Positions 1-6,994 of a stretch of DNA of 9,026 bases are shown piece by piece. The position numbers were made by a program, and so were the translations under genes. Position 1 is the stretch's first letter. Each line of letters opens with the position of its first letter. The stretch comes from Lysobacterales bacterium (lineage in GTDB: Bacteria > Pseudomonadota > Gammaproteobacteria > Xanthomonadales > SZUA-36), in the NCBI GenBank assembly GCA_029287515.1, contig JARFQZ010000205.1, positions 1 through 9,026 of the forward strand, given 5' to 3'. The notes under the pieces are model-generated. The model was given only the letters and a program-made list of their open reading frames with translations. It ran no database searches and had not been told where the DNA came from.

Positions 1-48
1 GCCGGACAGCGTCAGAACCAAAGCAATCAGTTGGCAAGCCCTGAACAC
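1..48 (-). CDS. Possible 5' end of a secreted-protein gene running off the left edge
   Basis: Reading leftward from a GTG at 46-48 gives 16 codons in frame to the window edge, translating as MFRACQLIALVLTLSG if GTG is the start. An arginine followed by a hydrophobic run is what the beginning of a Sec signal peptide looks like. No ATG exists in this frame after the last upstream stop, and no Shine-Dalgarno sequence is visible. A TATACT hexamer lies upstream on the same strand, but it has no convincing -35 partner. The remaining 49-175 gap holds no other gene and no clear terminator. The fragment could equally be chance, so it is only a suggestion. Confidence 0.22.
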   Translation of the reverse strand, partial: MFRACQLIALVLTLSG

Positions 49-175
49 GAAATTTATCGCTGTGTTTACACAATTAAGTATAGGTGAAAAATGGTAAAAC
101 CGGTGTTGCTCTGATTCTTACATTTCACCGCAATTTGTTCCGTTATACGTCTGAAAGCAAATCCTGGTTCAGCGC

Positions 176-1702
176 TCAGAGGTTCGTAAGCACAGCCGCG
201 TAAATCTCGATCGCGTCCCAGAGGTTCTGTAACCTCAGGTTTTCGTCCTTGCCATGCTGGTTGTTGTCGTGGTTGGCAATCGGCAGGATCACCACGGGCG
301 TTCCGGTGACCTGCTCGATCAGGTAGATCGGCAGGCTGCCGCCCATCGAGGGCATGCGCACCAGGGGTTGATCACTCAGTTCATCCATGATCCCTGCAAT
401 TTGCTGGATCATCGGCAAATCGAAGTCCGAACGATAGGCCGGATAGCCGGACTCACTCCAGTCGAGCATGGCAATGCGCTCATGTTTTGCGCGGTCCTCA
501 TTGCCAGGTTCCTGGTAAACAATGTGATAACCCTGTTTGCGAACGTGCTGCTCAACCGCCTCGCGCGCGAACTCCGGGGTCAGGTCCGGCACCAGTCGCA
601 GGCCGATCGAGGCAGTGGCCGAAGGCTGGATGGCATTGCGCGCCTGGCTGCCGACGTCGCCGGAATGGATGCCCCGAACGTTCAGTGCAGGGCGCATGAT
701 GGCCAGTTCGAGGCGGTCTTCAGTTTCCGGGCGGCCGATGCCCAGCTCGCGAACCAGGCCCGCATCAACGGACGGTGCGGCATCGATGGCTTCCATTTCG
801 CTCAGCGAGGGAGGTACGACGCGGTCCATGTAACCGTCGATCAGAATGGAACCGTCCGGAGCCCGCATGCTGGCGATCAGGTCGATCAGCAACATGATGG
901 GGTTCGGGGCCCAGTTGCCGTAGTGACCGCTGTGCAGCGGGCGGTTCGGGCCGTACACGGTGACGCCAAAGCCAAAGCTGCCACGGACCCCGTTAACCAA
1001 CTGCCACTGCCGGCTCTGGTGGGCCGGGCCGTCGCAGAACAGCCACAGGTCGGCATCCAGCTTGTCCTTGTGACGGCTCAACATGTCTTCCAGGTGGGGG
1101 GACCCCTGTTCTTCTTCCCCTTCAAAAAACACCTTCAGGTTGACCGACAACGGGATGCCGGCCTGGTCGAGCGCATCCAGCGCGGCGTTCAGGGCGATGA
1201 TCGGCCCCTTGTCGTCACCGGCGGACCGGCCGAAGATGCGCCATTCGGGATCAAACGGCGCCTTCATTGGCACCTGCCGGCCGCCGTGCTCGACCATGCC
1301 GTCGCGCATCACCGGTGTCCAGGGGTCCGATGCCCAATCGGCCGCGTTGACGGGCTGGCCATCGTAATGCACGTAGATCATCAGGGTTTTATCGGCGCCG
1401 GGGCTTAGCCGCTGCGCGAATACAACCGGCGGGCTGCCCGGCGCCTCCAACAGCTCTACCTGGAATTTTCGGGGCCGGAGTAATTCAGCGATGTACTCCG
1501 CGTTTTTGCGGATGGCAACCGCGTCCGTGGCTACATTGGGCATGCTCAGCAAAGCAGCGAATTCATCGACCAGTTGCTGCTCATGGGCCTGGCGAAATTC
1601 GCGGGCCACCATGGCGCTGCTACCGGGGTCAGCCGCAGCCTGGGCTGAAACAAGGGCTAGCGTGGTCCAGATGACGAATTTGAGTACTGAATGCCTATTC
1701 AT
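176..1702 (-). CDS. Exported M20-family zinc metallopeptidase
   Basis: This is a 508-residue M20/M25/M40-type metallo-hydrolase, the family of carboxypeptidase G2 and cytosolic dipeptidases, which cleave short peptides or amide bonds with two metal ions. The visible motifs are VHYDGQP (H112, D114), GRSAGDDKGP (bridging Asp at 163/164), the acidic pair in EGEEEQGS (about E196-E197), CDGP (D224), LHSGHYG in the dimerisation region (H257), and a C-terminal NQHGKDENLR (H483). The metal site therefore looks intact. The start at 1700-1702 was chosen because it places a signal peptide (Arg, hydrophobic stretch, AQAAAD near residues 20-25) at the N-terminus. An upstream in-frame start would add 32 residues lying mostly inside the preceding gene. 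It follows that gene by 31 bases, so co-transcription is likely, but the redox operon gives no hint of its substrate. No clear Shine-Dalgarno is visible. Substrate specificity is unknown. Confidence 0.9.
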   Translation of the reverse strand: MNRHSVLKFVIWTTLALVSAQAAADPGSSAMVAREFRQAHEQQLVDEFAALLSMPNVATDAVAIRKNAEYIAELLRPRKFQVELLEAPGSPPVVFAQRLSPGADKTLMIYVHYDGQPVNAADWASDPWTPVMRDGMVEHGGRQVPMKAPFDPEWRIFGRSAGDDKGPIIALNAALDALDQAGIPLSVNLKVFFEGEEEQGSPHLEDMLSRHKDKLDADLWLFCDGPAHQSRQWQLVNGVRGSFGFGVTVYGPNRPLHSGHYGNWAPNPIMLLIDLIASMRAPDGSILIDGYMDRVVPPSLSEMEAIDAAPSVDAGLVRELGIGRPETEDRLELAIMRPALNVRGIHSGDVGSQARNAIQPSATASIGLRLVPDLTPEFAREAVEQHVRKQGYHIVYQEPGNEDRAKHERIAMLDWSESGYPAYRSDFDLPMIQQIAGIMDELSDQPLVRMPSMGGSLPIYLIEQVTGTPVVILPIANHDNNQHGKDENLRLQNLWDAIEIYAAVLTNL

Positions 1703-1733
1703 GTTGGAAAGAGTACATGATTGCAGCCACTCC

Positions 1734-2894
1734 TCAAGCCTTGAAAAACATCTCAACCGTGCTTTGCCAGCGGGCGTCGTCCATCTGCCCGATCGCACCG
1801 ATGAACAGTGGAGTTTCAGGTGAATCGCCTTCGGCCGCTTTTTGAGCGGTGTCCTGGAACCTGTCTAAATCCTCCTGGAACAGCACGACGGCAGACTTTC
1901 CAATTTTCAAATTGGGCAGTTCCGAATCCAGATCCTCGCCGTCGATGATGCAAACCCAATTATCACCGTAGGGCGTCTGTGTGAGCATCGAGTAGTCTTT
2001 ACCCAGGTCTTCATTGATCTTCACCACTTTGCCGCTCAGCGGCGCGTGGAATTGTGCCGTGCGATGACCCTGATTGACGCTGAACAGTGCCTGACCAGCC
2101 TTTACGTTCATGCCGACATCCGGGAAATTGATCGAGTCGACGGAGCCGAGCAACTTCCTGGCGAAGTCATCGAGGCCGACTTTCGCAGTGCCGTCTTCCG
2201 CCAGGCTGACCCAACAATGGCCGGATGAAACCAGTACCCCGCCGGGGACCGAGAACTCGTTCCCGAAGCCCTGTTCCGGTTCTGCCGAACCCATCACGTG
2301 AACCCTGGGTTTCAGCTGCTTTTCGATCCGGTCCTGGCGCTTGAACATGGCGCGTTTGACGAACAGTCTCAGTTCATCTTCGGTAAACGGCTTTTCTATG
2401 TAATCCAGCGCTCCGTGTTTCATGCACTCCACGGCGGACTCCACGGTGGCGAAACCCGTGATGATGACGACATCGATATCCGGTCGCAGGTGCTTCACGG
2501 ATTTGACCACATCCGTTCCCGACATGGCCGGCATCTTCAGGTCGGTGAAAACAAAATCGTAGTCGTTGATCTGGACCAGCCCCAGCGCTTCCTGTCCCGT
2601 CTCCACGGTATCGACGTTGTAGCCGTCCAACACCAGGATTTTACGCAGACTGTCGAGAATGACCTCTTCATCATCCACGCACAGAATCCGGGCTTTCGGG
2701 TCTTCGACTTCTGCCCGTTTCAGAGTTTTGGACTCCCGTGTGAAATCAAGCCTGAGGCTGACGGCCAGCGCTTCCTCGCGATCAGCCCGCCGCCTCTTCT
2801 GCTGTATCCTCTGAAACCACTCCCTTGCAGCCAGGTTCAAAAAGAAGAACAGGATCAGGGTTGGCAGGACGACAATAAGCAAAATGGTCTTCAT
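1734..2894 (-). CDS. Membrane-anchored response regulator with C-terminal GcvH-like domain
   Basis: This 386-residue protein has three parts. Residues 3-21 form a very hydrophobic segment followed by a basic patch (QQKRRR), which predicts a membrane anchor with the rest in the cytoplasm. Residues 68-185 are a CheY-like receiver with acidic D74/D75, phospho-acceptor D118 (VFTDLKMP), T146 and K168 (EKPF), so it should accept phosphate. Residues about 210-345 resemble glycine cleavage H protein (GHCW, DGTAKVGLDDFA, LPNLKIGK, HAPLSGKV). The position of the lipoyl-lysine is H277, so lipoylation is not expected. There is no DNA-binding or enzymatic output domain. The start is supported by AAGGA at 2902-2906, 7 bases upstream. 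The gene lies 43 bases after the other receiver/GcvH-like gene, and the likely phosphodonor is the kinase at 3723-5591. Receiver identity is certain, the H-protein-like fold is strongly suggested, and the function is inferred. Confidence 0.88.
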   Translation of the reverse strand: MKTILLIVVLPTLILFFFLNLAAREWFQRIQQKRRRADREEALAVSLRLDFTRESKTLKRAEVEDPKARILCVDDEEVILDSLRKILVLDGYNVDTVETGQEALGLVQINDYDFVFTDLKMPAMSGTDVVKSVKHLRPDIDVVIITGFATVESAVECMKHGALDYIEKPFTEDELRLFVKRAMFKRQDRIEKQLKPRVHVMGSAEPEQGFGNEFSVPGGVLVSSGHCWVSLAEDGTAKVGLDDFARKLLGSVDSINFPDVGMNVKAGQALFSVNQGHRTAQFHAPLSGKVVKINEDLGKDYSMLTQTPYGDNWVCIIDGEDLDSELPNLKIGKSAVVLFQEDLDRFQDTAQKAAEGDSPETPLFIGAIGQMDDARWQSTVEMFFKA

Positions 2895-2937
2895 TGGATT
2901 TTCCTTTCTCGTTTACGGCGGTGCCTGGTTCGAGTCT

Positions 2938-3726
2938 TCATAAACTCAGCCACTGCAAATTATTCTCCGGGTTGGGCGGCAGTATCCGGTACAGCCACCC
3001 TCTGAAATAAGGGTCTTTCTCGACCAGTGAGGGCTTCGATTGCGTGCGCTCGTTGACCTCGAGGATTTTCCCATCCATCGGGCAAATGATTTCATGCTTC
3101 GATCCGTCCTGCGAAGTTGCAACCGCACAGGAAATTCCCTGCAACAGGTCTTCGCCGGGTAATGACAATTCCAGTTCAATGATGCCTTCCGCCGCCTTCA
3201 GGAACAGGTCACTGACCCCGATTCTCGCCGTCCCCTCGTCCTCCATCAGGACCCAGCTGACATATCCGAGCCGGTAGTAGTCAGCCGGGCAAGGCACATA
3301 GCTCATGGAACCGTGCCGCTCGAGGCTCGCAGACTCAGCTTGTTCCAGGAGCAGGGCGCAACGCAGGCTGCGCCGGACGACTGCGAGCAATTCATCGGCC
3401 GTGAACGGTTTGGGGATATAGTCGACGGCGCCGGTCGAGGTCAGGCTCCGGACCGCGTTTTCGACCGTGGAGTAACCCGTCATCATGACCACGGGGACCT
3501 CGATGCCTCTGCGGTCGAGTTCCTCGAGGAACTGGAAGCCGTCGAGACCGCCCATCATGATGTCACACAGGACCAGGCGAAACCTGCTGCCCTCCAGGTA
3601 TCGGAGTGCGTCGGTAGCATTACCCGCTGCAACGACTGTCATCCCTTCCGCACTGCAAACCTTTACCACGGCCTGGGTGACCGTCAATTCATCGTCGATA
3701 ACCAGGATATCCCGCTCTGCGTTCAT
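2938..3726 (-). CDS. Cytoplasmic response regulator with C-terminal GcvH-like domain
   Basis: This 262-residue protein starts with a complete receiver domain (residues 6-122): acidic D11/D12, phospho-acceptor D55 in LCDIMM, T83 in MMTGYS, and K106 in IPKPF. A short linker leads to a GcvH-like domain (about 142-255) recognisable from YVSWVLMEDEGTARIGVSDL, CPMDGKILEVNE and YFRGWLYRI. No lysine occupies the lipoyl position. The ATG at 3724-3726 overlaps the kinase stop codon by 4 bases (ATGA), which implies translational coupling and makes this the cognate receiver. A much longer upstream reading frame exists, but it runs inside the kinase gene and is not the start. The protein has no membrane segment and no helix-turn-helix, so any output is by protein contact or through the second regulator. 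Residues C146, C200 and C215 could be redox-active, but this is not shown. Confidence 0.88.
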   Translation of the reverse strand: MNAERDILVIDDELTVTQAVVKVCSAEGMTVVAAGNATDALRYLEGSRFRLVLCDIMMGGLDGFQFLEELDRRGIEVPVVMMTGYSTVENAVRSLTSTGAVDYIPKPFTADELLAVVRRSLRCALLLEQAESASLERHGSMSYVPCPADYYRLGYVSWVLMEDEGTARIGVSDLFLKAAEGIIELELSLPGEDLLQGISCAVATSQDGSKHEIICPMDGKILEVNERTQSKPSLVEKDPYFRGWLYRILPPNPENNLQWLSL

Positions 3727-5591
3727 GATTCCACCGGAATCCGGATGATGAAGGTCGTTCCAACGCCGACCTCGCTTTCTACCGTTATGGTTCCATTGTG
3801 ATTGTCCACGATTCCCCAGGTAACGGCCAATCCCAGGCCTGTTCCCTTCTGGCCCTTGGTCGTTGCGAACGGCTCGAAGAGTTTTGGTATCTGGGCCTTG
3901 GGAATACCGCAGCCATCGTCTTCCACCCGCACTTCGACGAATTCGTCGTTCCAGGAGGAATCGACCTGTTCCCAGCGATGCCAGCCGCATCCATCCCGCA
4001 AGCAACCCTGGACCATCCCTTTCAACGGAACTTCGAATGCATAGATCGGACCGCCGCAATCCGGACAGACCTCACCCTCGGCGATGAGCGACCTCGAACA
4101 TTCCGGGCAAAGGAGTTCAACGCCTACTCCGAGATCGGGCATGTCGTCCAGCCGGTGCTCCCGCGAACCGTACATGGGATCGAGGTAAATAAGTCCGGTT
4201 TGTTCCTGCTTGCGGAAGCGCATACCGATGGCGGGTTTGCCGTCGATCTGCACCTTTCTGTCAACCAGGTCATGCCGCTTCGGGCATTGCGCCCGCTTGA
4301 TCTGAAGGGTGCCTGTGGGCCGAACGCTCACGGCCCTGCTGGTGACTTTCAGGGTTCCGCTACCTTCGCCAATGGCGTCCAGGGCGTTGACCATCAGGTT
4401 GATAAACACCTGCTGGATCTGGTTGGCGTCGACAGTCACTTTAGGCAGCGTGTCATCCAGGTCCATGACCAGTTCCACCCGTCCCAGCGAGAGCTGATTT
4501 TCGATCACTGCCGCGGCGCGGCCGATAATGGCATTGATGTCGGCCTGGCGCTTTTTCGGGACGGTCTGGCGGGCAAAATCCAGCAGGCTCTTGACGATTT
4601 CCCGGCAACGAATCGTTTCAGACACGATGACTTTCAGATCGTCACGTGTGTCGTCCTGTCCTTCTGACCGCTTCAACAGGTAACTGCTGTTGGTGAGTAC
4701 CGCCGTCAGCGGGTTGTTTATCTCGTGCGCCACACCGGCGGCCAACCGTCCCAGGGAGGCGAGCTTGTCTGACTGAAACAGCTGCAACCGGGCCTCAGCC
4801 AACTTATCGCTCATGTTGTTGAAGGATCTTGCCAGCATGCCGAGTTCGTCATTTCTTTCAGCATCCACCCGGTAGCCCAGGTCGCCGCCGGCAACATGCC
4901 GGGTGGCAGTAAGGAGTTCCTGCACCGGCCTGTCAATCAGCCACCGGACCATGAAACCGATGATCAGGCTCAAAATCAGGATGACACCGATGGCGAGTGC
5001 GACTACCGCCGCCTGGCTGCGGCGAACGGTCCGGTCGAGTTCAGTTAGGGGAATAGTGACGTCCAGCACGCCGAGTACCGTCTGCGAACTGGGGTGCGCA
5101 TGGCAGGCTGCGTTCCAGCAATCCGGCGCATTGTATATGGGGTTGATGATGCCCAGCAGCCTCGGCGCCTCTGCACTGGTGCGAAAGACCCGGGTGCGTT
5201 CAGGCATTTCCAGATGTTCCAGGGCCTCTCCCGCAGAATGGCAGCGAAAACAACTTTCTGCTTTTTTGTCGACCATCGTTCCAATTTCGACACTGTCCGA
5301 CGAATAGATGATCTCTCCCGACTTGTTGAATACCCGAACCCGGTCGATGGCTTCCTGCTGGCCGATGCGACGGATGCTTTCATGGATACGGTCCCGATCA
5401 TTTCGCATCATGTCGTATTCTGTATCCGACTTGACCGCCTCGCTGAGTTGATTCGCGTGCCGTTCAACTTCAAAAAGAAGGCTTTTCCTTTCGGACTGGA
5501 TGTTGAAATAGGCGAAAATTCCGATCGCGAAAAGGACCGTCAGCACGACACTGAAAGTCAGTTTCAGGCCAATTTTGCTGTTGAGCATCAT
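3723..5591 (-). CDS. Membrane histidine kinase with di-haem periplasmic sensor and a zinc-ribbon-like insertion in its ATPase domain
   Basis: This is a 622-residue sensor kinase. TM1 spans residues 10-30 and TM2 194-217, and they enclose a periplasmic domain carrying CFRCH (114-118) and CWNAACHAH (158-166), i.e. CXXCH and CX4CH c-haem attachment motifs. HAMP (about 218-270) leads to a HisKA domain with phospho-acceptor H289 in VAHEINNPLT. The HATPase_c domain follows: N-box N402 (VNALDAIGEG), G1 DDGCGIP (559-564), F-box FEPF, and G2 GTGLGL (584-588). Between the N-box and G1 lies an unusual insertion of about 130 residues with paired cysteines. I chose ATG 5591; ATG 5588 is equally possible with AGG upstream, and a TTG at 5627 would add 12 residues. 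The gene lies in the same operon as the electron-transfer genes and overlaps its receiver partner. The likely role is sensing periplasmic redox state or a haem-binding gas and phosphorylating the two receiver/GcvH-like proteins. Confidence 0.92.
   Translation of the reverse strand: MMLNSKIGLKLTFSVVLTVLFAIGIFAYFNIQSERKSLLFEVERHANQLSEAVKSDTEYDMMRNDRDRIHESIRRIGQQEAIDRVRVFNKSGEIIYSSDSVEIGTMVDKKAESCFRCHSAGEALEHLEMPERTRVFRTSAEAPRLLGIINPIYNAPDCWNAACHAHPSSQTVLGVLDVTIPLTELDRTVRRSQAAVVALAIGVILILSLIIGFMVRWLIDRPVQELLTATRHVAGGDLGYRVDAERNDELGMLARSFNNMSDKLAEARLQLFQSDKLASLGRLAAGVAHEINNPLTAVLTNSSYLLKRSEGQDDTRDDLKVIVSETIRCREIVKSLLDFARQTVPKKRQADINAIIGRAAAVIENQLSLGRVELVMDLDDTLPKVTVDANQIQQVFINLMVNALDAIGEGSGTLKVTSRAVSVRPTGTLQIKRAQCPKRHDLVDRKVQIDGKPAIGMRFRKQEQTGLIYLDPMYGSREHRLDDMPDLGVGVELLCPECSRSLIAEGEVCPDCGGPIYAFEVPLKGMVQGCLRDGCGWHRWEQVDSSWNDEFVEVRVEDDGCGIPKAQIPKLFEPFATTKGQKGTGLGLAVTWGIVDNHNGTITVESEVGVGTTFIIRIPVES
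3942..4331 (-). other. Cys-rich (zinc-ribbon-like) insertion inside the kinase ATP-binding domain
   Basis: This segment encodes kinase residues about 421-550, between the N-box and the G1 box, where ordinary HATPase_c domains have only a short strand-turn-strand. It contains C436-X3-H440, then C495-X2-C498 and C509-X2-C512 (CPEC and CPDCGG knuckles), then C530-X4-C535 and H538. The two CX2C knuckles 10 residues apart look like a zinc ribbon or rubredoxin-type site. The flanking catalytic motifs are intact and the frame is unbroken, so this is a domain insertion and not a damaged gene. Metal identity is inferred from spacing only. Confidence 0.75.
5094..5252 (-). other. c-type haem-binding segment of the kinase sensor domain
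   Basis: This stretch encodes residues 114-166 of the kinase, lying between its two membrane helices and so in the periplasm, where c-haem is attached. It holds CFRCH and CWNAACH followed by AH. The second motif has the four-residue spacing known from some cytochrome c3 haem sites. Candidate axial histidines besides those in the motifs are H126 and H166. Attachment of one or two haems is predicted and not demonstrated. Confidence 0.75.
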
Positions 5592-5634
5592 CCACCTGCT
5601 ACGAAATAGCCGCGCGCGGTCATCCAAATACCCT

Positions 5635-5772
5635 TCATTCCCAGTTTTTGCGATTCTTCTTCGCCGGCGAGAGGTATCGGATCAGATAAACAAACAGCAC
5701 CCAGAAACACAATAAAAGCAGGTACTCGAGGCCTTTGGTTTCAAAAATATTGACGTAAGTAAATGAATCCAT
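5635..5772 (-). CDS. Small single-helix membrane protein of unknown function
   Basis: This is a 45-residue protein beginning MDSFTYVNIFETKGLEYLL. It has one hydrophobic helix (about residues 15-33) followed by a basic tail (AKKNRKNWE), so the C-terminus should face the cytoplasm. The ATG at 5770-5772 has AAGGAA 5 bases upstream. A longer in-frame start at 5832 would add 20 residues, overlap the NrfD-type gene, and lack this good ribosome site. It sits 22 bases after the NrfD-type gene and just before the kinase. That fits an accessory subunit of the membrane complex or an adaptor between complex and kinase. I do not recognise a named family. Coding status is supported by spacing, ribosome site and a plausible membrane topology. 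Confidence 0.72.
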   Translation of the reverse strand: MDSFTYVNIFETKGLEYLLLLCFWVLFVYLIRYLSPAKKNRKNWE

Positions 5773-5777
5773 TTCGG

Positions 5778-5783
5778 TTCCTT
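5778..5783 (-). promoter_or_regulatory. Ribosome binding site setting the start of the 45-residue gene
   Basis: AAGGAA on the minus strand lies 5 bases before the ATG at 5770-5772. This favours the short start over the upstream in-frame one at 5832. Confidence 0.7.
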
Positions 5784-5794
5784 GAACTCCTCTC

Positions 5795-6994
5795 CTAATG
5801 GGCTGACTTGAACACCGGCATGCGTGTGACAACCCAGCGCAGAATCCAGATTTCGGTGAATATGATCATCAGCGTCACCACGATTTCCTGCCAGGACGGG
5901 AAGTAGTGGACCTCCGCATACCATTTGAAACTGATGACGGATACGTTCAGGCGGTTCAGCACAATACCCAGCAAGGCCATGACGGAGGCGATCTTGATGA
6001 TATTCAGGCTTCTGTTCCTGTAGCCAAAGGCGAACATGAATCCCGGAATCAAAACAAAACCAATCACTTCCACCAGGTACCAGTAGCCCCAGGCGTCGTT
6101 GATCATGCTCCATTGCTTGCCGTGTATGAACAGCAATGCTTTGAAAAAATAGTAGACAAACATGACAACGGCCGCGCCCTTGGCCAGGCCAAAGAGGATA
6201 TCGTCAAAGGAGTGTTTGGGGTCATGGGGAATGAGATGCCTGAACACCCGGTGACTTATGGTGCTCTCGAAGATGATCATCGCCAGCCCGGCGTATACGC
6301 TGGAAACCAAAAACAGCACGGGGATGAATTCTGACCACCACAGCGGATGAATTTTCGGCTTGGCCATCAGGAACAGAGCCCCCAGGCCCGATTGATGAAG
6401 TATTGAAAGAGTGATTCCCAGGATAACCGTGGCGAGCGTGATGCTCTTGAGGAATTTTCGCGCCTTTTCCCAACCGGCCCATTCCGCGACAACAGGTGAG
6501 AACTCGATGAATGCCGCCACCATGTAAAGGAAAAAGTGCCAACAAATCAGGAACATGACAGAACTGAATCCGAATTTATTGCCAATGTAGGGATTGTAGG
6601 CCTGCCACGGCCGGCCGATATCGAACACCAGCGCGCCCGCATAAAAAATGTAGGCCAGCAAGCCGTTCAGGACCGTGATACGCACAATCGAGTGATATTT
6701 TTCCACCTTCATCACGTAAACGACAAAGGTGATGACATAGGCGCCGGCGGCGAGCGCAACGCCTGTGATCACGTCGAAACCGAGCCAGAAACCCCACGGA
6801 AAATCCTGCGAGAGATTGGTGACGGCACCGAGGCCGTAGATGAAACGGATGACGATAATGACCACCCCGGTAAAAATGACCGGAATGGAAATCACGTTGA
6901 ACGGAGTAAGCCACGGGCCGCGTGGCTTCATTTCCTGCATCAGAAAATGGAAGAAGCGGCTGAATTCTCCGGTGACAGTGGCGTTAGTGCTCAT
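5795..6994 (-). CDS. NrfD/HybB-type polytopic quinone-interacting membrane subunit
   Basis: This is a 399-residue integral membrane protein with about ten hydrophobic helices (roughly 33-53, 70-96, 105-125, 146-165, 182-208, 222-243, 268-290, 304-323, 331-350, 369-388). Motifs typical of the HybB branch of the NrfD/PsrC family are present: FDIGRPW (125-130), LHQSGLGALF (199-208), KIHPLWW (214-220) and conserved charged residues within helices. Length matches HybB-like proteins. Such subunits exchange electrons with quinone or quinol and pass them to a ferredoxin partner, here encoded immediately upstream. The ATG at 6992-6994 overlaps the ferredoxin gene end by 11 bases and has AAGGGGG 5 bases upstream. 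An ATG at 7021 would add nine residues with a weaker site. Whether it reduces or oxidises quinone here, and whether it moves protons, cannot be told. Confidence 0.93.
   Translation of the reverse strand: MSTNATVTGEFSRFFHFLMQEMKPRGPWLTPFNVISIPVIFTGVVIIVIRFIYGLGAVTNLSQDFPWGFWLGFDVITGVALAAGAYVITFVVYVMKVEKYHSIVRITVLNGLLAYIFYAGALVFDIGRPWQAYNPYIGNKFGFSSVMFLICWHFFLYMVAAFIEFSPVVAEWAGWEKARKFLKSITLATVILGITLSILHQSGLGALFLMAKPKIHPLWWSEFIPVLFLVSSVYAGLAMIIFESTISHRVFRHLIPHDPKHSFDDILFGLAKGAAVVMFVYYFFKALLFIHGKQWSMINDAWGYWYLVEVIGFVLIPGFMFAFGYRNRSLNIIKIASVMALLGIVLNRLNVSVISFKWYAEVHYFPSWQEIVVTLMIIFTEIWILRWVVTRMPVFKSAH

Noticed and set aside
100..175. Rho-independent terminator after the peptidase gene
   Set aside because: Only a weak 5-base CTGAA/TTCAG stem with a 12-base loop and no T-run could be found.
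254..1408. Long plus-strand open frame (384 codons) across the peptidase gene
   Set aside because: It is antisense to a peptidase with intact M20 motifs, and its translation shows no recognisable domain; it is a shadow of a high-GC gene.
2298..3005. Plus-strand open frame of 235 codons
   Set aside because: It lies opposite the anchored response regulator, whose receiver motifs are complete, and has no domain of its own.
3727..4059. Longer start for the receiver/GcvH-like gene at 2938
   Set aside because: The extra 111 codons run out of frame inside the kinase gene and look non-protein-like; the ATG overlapping the kinase stop puts the receiver at the N-terminus.
3798..4667. Plus-strand open frame of 289 codons
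   Set aside because: It is antisense to the kinase catalytic region; the minus frame carries H, N, G1, F and G2 motifs, so this one is a shadow.
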